Part shown: positions 55,510 through 64,000 of the stretch, in pieces
Layout of the letters: each line of letters opens with the position of its first letter
How positions within the stretch are numbered: position 1 is the first letter of the stretch
Assembly (NCBI GenBank): GCA_033032865.1
Contig: JAWHQI010000099.1
Coordinates: forward strand, 381,001 to 445,000
Source of the DNA: Dactylorhiza incarnata
Taxonomy: Eukaryota > Streptophyta > Magnoliopsida > Asparagales > Orchidaceae
Direction of reading: 5' to 3'
DNA length: 64,000 nucleotides
Made by a program: the position numbers and the translations under genes
The notes under the pieces: generated by a model
Databases searched by the model: none
What the model was told of the DNA's origin: nothing
What the model saw: only the letters and a program-made list of their open reading frames with translations

Positions 55510-56998
55510 GGGTCCGTTCGGTTCGTAGGTTTTGGTTTTGAAGAATTGGAATTCAGTCAAAACCAAAACCTGCAGGTTTTGGTTTTGCCTGAATTCCAAT
55601 TATGCTGTTCGGCTGCAGGTTTTGGTTTTGAGCTGCAGGAATTAGTTTTGGGCAATTCTGCTGTTCGGCTGCAGGATGGAATTGGTTTTGGTTTTGCATA
55701 AAATTTGAAATTCTGTTTCGAAGTACAAAATTGCAACACAAAATAGTAGACACATAAAATATTCCAATACAAAACAACAACGCAAATCAAAGTGTCCAGT
55801 ACATAACAACAATATGAATTAAATTGTCCAGTACATAACAACATAACACAAAATATTTTTTAGAAAAACAACCCAAACTGAAGACTTCAAAACCTATCCC
55901 CATAAAATTGCAAGTGAAGTCATGCCGTCCTCATGTGAACCGGTAGAGGGAACAAACAAATTGCTACTATTCAATCTATCTCCTCTTATAATAAGAATCT
56001 GCAGTTACACAAACTTCAACCAACACGTTTTTTTCCAAAAGATTTCTTTTAAAACATCAACCAAAGTTCATCTTCTTCAAATCAAAATGACAGATTAATA
56101 GAGCCATATATCTCAGCCCTTTTAGGACAAAAAAAGCCATATATTGATATGAAACAGCAGCCTGTAAATCTATGGCAGACATTATTATATATAAAGAGAA
56201 GGAAAAGGCCATATATTGGTATGAAACAACCGCCTGTAAATCTATGGCAGACAATATTGGTTGGAACAGCCATGTACAGGAACATACAAGAACATCAACG
56301 TTCAACATACAGGAACGCCAAAACCTGTCATCAGCGGTCAACATATAGGGATATGGATGTAGAGGGAGATGCGAGGAAGAGGAAGTCCAAAAAATACAGC
56401 AATCGGAGATTGAGGCTTCGTTTGGTTCGGCTTATTTGCTCCGGTGAGTTTGGACAAAAACGTCATTGGCATACCAAACATTTTATGCTTATAACTAGTT
56501 TCTTTTTTTGATAGTGGTAGTAACATTTGTCATACCAAACATACATTCTATGACAATGACGATTTTGTCCAAACTCACCGGAGCAAATAAGCCGAGCCAA
56601 ACGAAGCCTGAGAGGAAGAGCTAGGGTTTTCTCGACCTCAAATCGCAAACATCAACGAAAAAACAAATTAAAAATCCGTGGGGGTGAAGATGTAGAGGGA
56701 GATGCGAGGAAGAGGATGCTCAAAAATTTACCGGCGGCGAGGCTTCAGAGATCGACGGGGAAGATGCAGAGATCGACGAGGGAGGAAGGAGGAAGTTGCA
56801 GTTCGCCGCTTACGCCGTCCAAAACCAGCGAAAAAAACAATCGAAGGCCTGTTTTTGGGGGATAGGCAGGTAGAAAATTTTTAGGTTTTCAGAGCAAAAC
56901 CAAAACCGGGCCAAAACCTGTGAACCGAACACCTACAATTGCTTTATTAAAGCAAAAACCAAAAACCAGCGCCTAAAACTGACGAACCGAACGGGCCC
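55510..56998. mobile_element. PIF/Harbinger-like non-autonomous element
   Basis: Ends GGGTCCGTTCGGTTCG and CGAACCGAACGGGCCC are inverted and flanked by the 3-bp duplication TTA (55507-55509; 56999-57001), as in PIF/Harbinger. Subterminal GGTTTTGGTTTTG and CTGTTCGGCTGCAGG repeats flank the left end. The interior has a duplicated block (about 56137 and 56208) and a nested MITE. No transposase seen. Confidence 0.8.
56414..56608. mobile_element. 195-bp MITE nested in the Harbinger-like element
   Basis: Inverted ends GGCTTCGTTTGGTTCGGC / GCCGAGCCAAACGAAGCC extend inward through GCTCCGGTGAGTTTGGACAAAA. The flanking 3-bp TGA is duplicated (56411-56413; 56609-56611). Confidence 0.8.
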
Positions 56999-57001
56999 TT
57001 A

Positions 57002-58290
57002 GTGCACATGAATTAAAAGCATTAGTAGTTATAATCCTTCAAAGAAACAATTTCAGATCCAGATCATCTCTAAACTCAAGCCAATCTAAATCTTTATAAA
57101 TCAAATAATCTTGGCACCTTTATCAATCTACAAGAAGGAACAAAATAAAATAATTGAAATACGCAAAAGCCCGATGTTAAAGTCCAATTTTAGAATTGAA
57201 GTCTCAAGTGAAACTATGACCCCATAAAGTAAATCATTGACAATAATGGCTCCAATGGCGATAAAGTTCGAGAAAAACAGAGAACAAGAAAAATAAATAA
57301 TTTGAAACCGAGGTCATTTATAGAAAGTGATCGTTTTGAGTCTCTTTGTTTGACGCAACAACACCAAAATGTCATTTTGAGCAAATGAACTCAGAATTGA
57401 CTTCTATCAATTGAATTAGACTCGTTTAGTCAATACGAGTGCAGCGGAACTGTTTCGTTCAAATCTGAAGTTATTTAGAAAAAATGAACGTTCTGAGTCT
57501 CTTTGATCGACGCAACGACAGCAAAAATGTCAGTTTGAGCAATTGAGCTCATAATTGACTTATATTAGTTGCATTAGACTCGTATAGTCAATACTAGCAA
57601 CGAAACTTGTTTCGTTCAAATCTGAAGTCATTTAGAGAAAATGACCGTTTTAAGTCACGTTGTGCTGCATGGTCACCCAGAAATGCCAGTTTGAGCAAAT
57701 AAGTTCGGAATTGATCCCCGTCAGTTGCATTAGACTTATATAGTCAATACAAGTGCAACAAAACTTGTTTCGCTAATTCTGCCAACGTTTAGTCAAAATG
57801 ACCGAATTGGGTCCCGTCAAGTAATGTGGTGCCTCGAAAAGTGTGAACACTCAAATATTACTCTGACTTGTCAACATTGAATCATCACTCGACGCATAGG
57901 ACCTACATTGACCTTGACCTTGGTAGGTGGCCCACTCTAGAGTTAACTTTGGTCAAACCCTCCTAAAAGGGTATTTTCTTATATATTTGAAATGTCATTC
58001 AACACCTCCACTCACATATCCACCCAAGCCCAGTCATTCTAGGGTTGGGAACTTACCCTTATGCGATGAAGAGGGAGTTGAAACCAAGACAAGGTTGGAG
58101 CCTAAGTCAAGCCTAACTCCAAAACTAAGGCTTCGTTTGGGGGGATTTATTTTCACCGGTCAGGCGGTCACGACCGCATGTCCGGTTCATGCGATCGTAA
58201 CCGCTTGATCGGTGAAAATAAGTCCCCACAAACGGAGCCTAAGTCTCTCTCACTCCCAAACCTAAGACCAATCTAACTTAACCATGACCT
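57002..58290 (+). mobile_element. Old gypsy-type LTR fragment (family E relative)
   Basis: 57300-57800 has about three diverged copies of a 158-165 bp repeat (TAGACTCGTNTAGTCAATAC, AAATCTGAAGTNATTTAGA) homologous, inverted, to 29260-29815. The following AAAAGTGTGAACAC block and GACCTTGACCTTGG also match. 57002-57300 has nothing I recognise. A MITE and the next LTR inserted into it. Confidence 0.55.
58129..58239. mobile_element. 111-bp MITE
   Basis: Inverted ends GGCTTCGTTTGGGGGGATTTATTTTCACCG / complement, flanked by the 3-bp duplication TAA (58126-58128; 58240-58242). The outer GGCTTCGTTTGG is shared with the MITE at 56414. Confidence 0.78.
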
Positions 58291-60325
58291 TGTAACACCC
58301 CAAAAATCATAGTTCAGCGAGGTAGGCGGAGTGGTAGTGCTGTGCTCGGGATAGGCTAAAAATTCCACAACAGTTCTATGCGCACGACCATTGTCCTCTT
58401 CGCGCACGACCAGTGATCGTGCGCCAGTGATCGTGCGCAACCCGCAAGAAATCGGAGTTCTGTCTCGGCTTATCGCACGACCATTTGCTCTTCGCGCACG
58501 ACCAGTGATCGTGCGACTGTGATCATGCGCCCTGTTTATTTCTGTTCCGCGAAAATGTGCGGGATGACGATCCGACCGATCAAATATTTCGGGATTTGAT
58601 CCAACGGCTGAGATGTTTCGCTGGGGGGCTTTAGGGCTTGGATGAGGGGTTATTCCCTCATATTTTCAAGTCCTTTCTCTCTCTTAGGTTGGAGAAAGGA
58701 GAAGGGGGCAAGGAGGAAGAAGAGGGGAGATCCGCCATTGTTGGAGCTTCGGAGCTCCGATCGCCGATCCGAGACCGGCAACGCGTAGAGGGCGTCAAGG
58801 CGCTTCTTCTCCACCGTTTGGTTGCAAGCTTCTCATGGCTAGGAGGAGATCCCAAAAGGTAACGACATTTCTCCTCCCGGTCTTTAGGATGCGTGCTTGG
58901 CATCCCTCTATTTTCTGCATTTTGGCACCGGATCCGTCGAGTGAGAGGGATCCGGGTCGCCTTGGTTCAAGAGGAACCACCGGGTTGATTGTGTTCGTCC
59001 CCGGCATGTTTTGCACTAGAAATCCGCTCCGTTAGCGGATTAGGCATTGTGGGTGAAGCCGGATTTGTGGCCGTTGGTCCGATCCGGTGATGTTGATTTA
59101 CGCGCATTTTAGGGGTTTTGTTAGAAATCCGATTACGGCGAACTCGTCGTTGTGATGCCCTTGTAGCTTCGTGTGGTAACGAATGTTGGGTTTAGGGCGG
59201 AGAATTAATGTGCGGATTTTGGGGCTTGTGATGCCTAGTGTTGGGCGAAGGCGCGATTGGTCTTTGTGGTCGGCTGGCTATCCCGTGAAGACTGAGATTC
59301 ACGTGTGGAGAGTGTCCCGGCAAGATTAGTCCCTTCGATTGTTGACTGATGAGAATGTCTGTGCTACGGATGAGTCCGTTGACGGTCGCCAGGCGAGGCA
59401 ATCGGTGGACGTTGTCCCGAAAGTAAGCCCAGGGCCTTGGGACGTTTTGGTTGGCCAGAATTCTTAGAATCGGTCTTGGTGCATTGTTGGCGGCCCGAGC
59501 GTGTGAGCTGTCAGACAAGCCCGATGGCATGGTGAGCCAGGCGAGGTGGGTCTCAACGAGAGCGCTTGGCCTTGGGTTTTGATTCCCTTGTGGGGAAGTA
59601 ATGAGTACCCTTGTGTTGGTGATGTATGATGATGTGTTAGATTCATACGCTTTAGGGCGCCTTGGGTGAAACCCCGGGCTTGCACTCATTTTGCATTGTT
59701 AGACCCCTTTTATCACCTGCTCAACATAGAAACGTGGATGATGCTTGTGACACTCATGCCAGTATTTATGTTGCTTTTCTTTATGTATATTTGCATACGA
59801 AGTGCTGACTTGCAGGGTGAAGTAGTTCCCCGGGGTCCGCTAAGACGGCCGGGAGGAGGGATGTTGTTACACCGCTTGTGGTCAGCCATAGCTGACCCTC
59901 GTTTACCGCTCTTTGTGATTTGGTTGCAGGGCAAGAATCGCAGGCTGGACCCAGCGCGCCGGCCAAAAAGGCCTAAAGCCTCATGAAGTGCTTAGTTGAT
60001 TTCCTGCTTTACTTTCTTCGTACTTTGTTATATCCGGCTTGCATGCCGAGGTAGTTTAGGGAAAAACTATCTTTCCCCTTTTGTTGGAATGTCTTTTATT
60101 ATGAAATGTTTGATGTTTTGGACATTGTTTTGTAAGGCCTTAAGGCCAGTTGGACTCCTTTGTAGTGTGGACAATCTCTGTGGCTTTAGTTTGTTTCCGC
60201 TGTGTTGTCTGAGTTATGAGATTGGGTAGTTAATATCATCTTTTAATACTAAAGCTGTGGCGGTTATATGCTGTGGGGTCCCGGCCGGACCCATATTATA
60301 TGGTCATTACATGTGAGGTGTTACA
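58291..60325 (+). mobile_element. 5' LTR of Tekay/Del-like element D
   Basis: TGTAACACCCC...GAGGTGTTACA, 2,035 bp, followed by an initiator-Met type primer site and gag-pol. The GACCT before it (58286-58290) would be the target duplication. U3 contains the CGCACGAC/GATCGTGCG cluster. The 3' LTR is beyond the window. Short frames inside the LTR have no support. Confidence 0.88.
58376..58535. repeat. CGCACGACC...GATCGTGCG palindrome cluster
   Basis: Two about 100-bp blocks, each with CGCACGACCA and GATCGTGCG arms in facing pairs (seven to nine arms in total), in the first 250 bp of the LTR. Confidence 0.75.
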
Positions 60326-60328
60326 ATT

Positions 60329-60340
60329 TGGTATCAAAGG
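60329..60340 (+). other. Primer-binding site, initiator tRNA-Met type
   Basis: TGGTATCAAAGG follows the LTR end by three bases and differs by one base from the expected TGGTATCAGAG core. Confidence 0.75.
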
Positions 60341-60484
60341 GAGGTTTAGTATTCTTGTGAGGTCTAGTGTATTTGGATCGCATAAGAGATTGTCCACATA
60401 GGAGTATTGTGCGGGATTATGAGTATCCCTGTGTTTGAGTCTTGCGAATAGAGACTGATGAGTCTTTTTCCTTGCTTATGCTAG

Positions 60485-63400
60485 GATGTTGGCGATGATG
60501 CGGGGACGTCGAGGAGGCAAGAGGAGCCTTCGGGGAGTAGTGCTACTGCTCCAGGCCTCATGAATGTGGGCATGTCCCCGGCTGATTTCTGTCGCATGCT
60601 AGCAGAGGCAATGGTAGCGGCTCAAGCTGGAGCGATGCCACGGGTTCCTACGCCGGTGGTGCAAGTTGCGACCCCTGTCACTCCGGCGGCTACGCCGGAT
60701 ACACCGGATGTCGAAGTAAGGCAAGCAGAGCCTGCAGCGGAGAGAGCTTTTCCGATGGGTGATCGATTCATGAAGTATTTCTTGAGTTTCCACCCTCCGA
60801 CATTCAAGGGAGCGGGCACTCCAACGGATGCCGAGGATTGGCTTTCGAGGATCCAGGAGCTCTTGAAGGCCGCTGAGACCCCAGCTGAGAGGCAGTCTCA
60901 CTTTGCGAGCTTCATGTTAGAGGGCGATGCGAAGTTGTGGTGGGTGAACCATAACGGTCGACATTTTGTTGGGCGTGTTCCGTCCATGGAGGAGTTCGGA
61001 AACGCTTTCCTAAAGCGTTACATTCCGGCTTCAACAAGGTTAGCACTGCAGCGACAGTTTCTGCATTTGGTGCAGCGGGAGAAGTCAGTGGATGAATATC
61101 TGCAAGAGTTCACTCGGTTGGGTCGGTATGCGGGTACGACTATGGCAGATGACGAAGAGAGAGATAACCTCTTTTATCAAGGGTTGAGGGAAAATTTAAG
61201 GCAACCACTCATAGCCCTGAAGAATGCGGGATTCAATGAGTTGGTTGAAGCCGCTCGCACGCTGGAAAGCGACTTGGAGCGAACTCAACGGCGAAAGGGT
61301 GTTGCGGCAAGGCAGGGAGAAGGAAAGCCTTCTCAGTCTCAACCCCAGTGGAAGTCCGAGGGCAGCCGATGGAAGAAGAAGCCCCGTCCTAATAGGCCTG
61401 GGGAGAGAAGTGGTGCACCTTCGGGAGATTTCTGTTCCAAAGGTCCGGTTACTTGTTACCAGTGTGGCAAGGTGGGTCACATTAGTCGTTTTTGTACCGA
61501 GGGCGGAGCTGGGCCAGAGCCGAGGCAAGAACAATCGGTGCGTTCGGGTCCCAGTGTTGCAGAGAAGGGGAAAGCGGCGGAGTCGAGTGCTTCGCGGTTC
61601 CCTCCAGTGCAGCCTAGAGCCTATAACCTTGGGCAGCAGGAAGCGATACGTCAACCCGATGTGGTGACAGGTACGAAAGGTTTAAGTTTCGTTTGTTACT
61701 ATAATGTAGGTTGCGGCATTTCATGTTTGTTTTGCACGTGGTTAGGCTTTGTGCTAGTTTCGGGCTACCCCTCTCGAGTGTTGTTCGACACGGGGGCGTC
61801 ACACTCTTTTCTTGCGGAAAGTTTTATCCGGAAGATTGGTGCTGAGCCCGTAGTGGCAGGAGTGGAGCTGAGTGTGCGTATGCCGAATGGGTCTTTCATG
61901 ACTACCATGAGGAAGGGACGCATCGTGATGCAAATTGGTGATTGTGATTTCGTGTTAGTAGCAGCGATTCTGCCACTAGCCGAATTCAATGTTATCTTGG
62001 AAATGGACTGGCTTGCGGAGCAGCGAGCTAGTATCGACTGCCAGTTGAAGGTGGTAACCCTGAGAGGGGAAGGTAGAGCAGAGGTCAAGTTTGAAGGCCT
62101 AAGCGGAGTGGCTTGCTCCCTGATTTCCGCTATGCAAATGAGGCGTGCGGTAAACCAAGGAGGCGAGGCGTTCTTAGTTTTGTTGGAGACTCACTCCACA
62201 AAGTTGGCTATTAGAGAAGTCCCGGTGGTGAAAGAATTTGAGGATGTATTCCCCGAGGAGCTTCCGAGAGCACCTCCTCAGCGTGAAATTGATTTCTCGA
62301 TAGAGTTGGTACCGGGTGCGAGGCCGGTGTCGCGTCCTCCGTTTAGGATGGCACCGAAGGAACTGGCCGAGTTAAAGGTTCAGTTGGAGGAGTTGTTAGA
62401 GCAAGGGTACATTAGGCCCAGCTCTTCGCCGTGGAGCGCGCCGGTATTGTTTGTGAAGAAGAAAGACGGAAGTATGCGGTTGTGCATCGATTATCGTGAA
62501 TTGAATAAATTGACCGTTAAGAATAAATATCCGATCCCCTGAATCGATGATTTATTCGACCAGTTAGTGGGGTCGGTGGTGTACTCCAAGTTGGATTTGA
62601 AATCAGGGTACTACCAGTTGAAGATTCGAGAAGAGGACGTTGCCAAGACAGCGTTTGGGACTCGGTATGGACACTACGAGTTTTCGGTGATGCCGTTCGG
62701 ACTGACGAACGCGCCATCTGTGTTCATGGATTTGATGAATAGGGTTTTTCGCCCGTTCCTAGATTCGTTCATGGTGGTGTTTATTGATGATATTTTGGTG
62801 TATTCAAAATCGGAGGCAGAGCATGAGTCTCACTTGAGGCAAGTATTGCAGACTCTAAGGGAGAATCAGCTTTATGCTAAGTTCTCAAAATGTGAGTTTT
62901 GGATCGAGAAGGTGGCTTTCTTGGGGCACATAATTAGTGGAGATGGGGTGGCGGTAGATCCAGCGAAGATTGAAGCCATTAGAGATTGGCCTGTTTTGAG
63001 AACCGTGGCGGAAGTCCGGAGTTTCCTTGGACTAGCCGGTTATTATAGAAGGTTCGTGGAGAACTTTTCGCGGATGGCGTTGCCCCTCACCACTCTCACT
63101 CGCAAGGACCAGAGGTTCGTATGGACACCGTAGTGTGCCCGTGCATTTGAGAATCTGAAGGAAAGGTTGATGTCCGCTCCAATCCTTAGTCTTCCTAGTG
63201 GGACGGAAGGATTTCAGATTTTCAGCGACGCGTCAGGTTGCGGGTTGGGTTGCGTGCTGGTGCAGCACGGCAAGGTGATCGCTTATGGGTCAAGGCAGTT
63301 AAAGACTCATGAGAAGAATTATCCCGTCCACGATCTGGAGTTGGCGGCGGTAATCTTTGCGCTAAAGTTGTGGCGGCACTACGTTTATGGTGCGAAGGTG

Positions 63401-64000
63401 GAGATCTTCACAGATCACAAAAGCTTGAGGTACCTTCTAGACCAAAAGGACCTGAATATGCGGCAGCGTAGGTGGGTCGAGTTCCTTGGGGACTACGACG
63501 TGGAGATTCAATATACTCCGGGTAAAACCAACGTGGTGGCGGATGCTTTGAGTAGGAAGTACTCCGGGCAAGGTAATTGGATGGAGGCGCATAACGAGCG
63601 TTTGATTCGAGACTTGGAGTCTCTTGACATTTCTTGTGTGGCTAGAGGTGAGTCTAGCGTAGCTCGTTTGAACTGGATTGAAATGCAGGGTGATGTAACA
63701 GATCGAATCCGAGAGGCGACCAGTGCGGACGAGGAGTGCCAACAGTTGGTGTTGGAGGCTCAGCAAAGCGAAGGCACTGCTTTGGAGATGGTTGGTGGAA
63801 TTCTGAGGAGAGACGGAAGGATCTATGTTCCGCGTTTCGGCAAGCTTCGCGAGGAGTTGATGTTTGAAGCTCACTTTACAAAGTACTTCGTTCATCCAGG
63901 AAGTACAAAGATGTACGCGGATTTGAAGAAATCTTTTTGGTGGCCTAGGATGAAGCGGGATGTAGCCGAGTACGTGAGCCGATGTCAGACTTGTGCCTTG
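60485..64000 (+). pseudogene. Tekay/Del-like gag-pol, two stops, cut by window edge
   Basis: One frame from 60485 (just after an acceptor-like TGCTAG; first ATG 60560) to the right edge. Order: gag with [23 protein letters not shown] knuckle [14 protein letters not shown] (near 61456); protease [13 protein letters not shown] with [30 protein letters not shown] and catalytic [11 protein letters not shown]; RNase H with [14 protein letters not shown] and [10 protein letters not shown]; integrase HHCC zinc domain ([11 protein letters not shown] ... CQTCAL). Breaks: TGA at 62540-62542 (PIP-stop-IDDLF, family residue usually Arg) and TAG at 63131-63133. Both are explained by C-to-T changes. Otherwise open, so the copy is young but dead. 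Confidence 0.92.

Overview
This 64 kb window looks like plant nuclear DNA built almost entirely of transposable elements nested in one another. The evidence is plant-type LTR retrotransposons (Sirevirus-like Ty1/copia, Tat and Tekay/Del-like Ty3/gypsy), a FAR1-type Mutator element carrying a ULP1-like protease gene, Helitrons, PIF/Harbinger-like elements and spliceosomal introns. I see no host gene, rRNA, tRNA gene or CRISPR array that I can support. The species cannot be named from the sequence.

Left part, 1-22,648: a stack of four retrotransposons. A minus-strand Ty1/copia relict (gag 7,318-7,951, leader, 5' LTR 21,411-22,648) was hit twice. A Sirevirus-like element (plus strand) landed in its gag and left an accessory reading frame (3,059-4,831), polypurine tracts and a 3' LTR (5,357-7,317). 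A second Sirevirus-like element (minus strand; gag 1-1,588, PBS, 5' LTR 1,666-3,058) then landed in that accessory frame. Independently, a 12.6 kb Tat-lineage Ty3/gypsy element (8,140-20,742, target duplication GAGTC, 480-bp LTRs about 99% identical) landed in the copia leader. The Tat element has broken gag and pol on the minus strand and two intact, intron-containing genes on the opposite strand, each with its own TATA box.

Middle part, 22,649-54,525: old LTR debris (22,649-23,890 and 28,023-29,918) is split by a Tekay-like solo LTR (23,891-28,022, duplication ACGGC). Next is a Mutator-like element (30,402-54,525) with about 93-bp terminal inverted repeats, a plus-strand ULP1-like peptidase pseudogene and a convergent minus-strand FAR1/MULE transposase, the layout of MuDR and of Kaonashi-type MULEs. 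A complete but decayed Tekay-like element (36,538-54,274, minus strand, duplication AAGCC) sits inside it. Its two very long LTRs each took Helitron insertions at nearly the same spot.

Right part, 54,526-64,000: small DNA transposons (an inverted-repeat element, a Harbinger-like element with duplication TTA, two short MITEs), more old LTR sequence, then the 5' LTR and gag-pol of a second Tekay/Del-like element that runs off the right edge.

The signals I find most worth pursuing are not genes. (1) In both Sirevirus LTRs the presumed transcribed leader holds an array of small hairpins whose stem sequences change from unit to unit while the stems stay complementary and a 10-base linker (YGAGYTGTAG) stays fixed. 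(2) One 15-mer, CTGCGTTCGACGAAC, is amplified in the LTRs of three otherwise unrelated elements, upstream of the TATA signal. (3) The Tat element is sprinkled with GACCGC and GCGATC words outside pol, next to its antisense genes. (4) Its primer-binding site matches the inside of tRNA-Phe instead of its 3' end.
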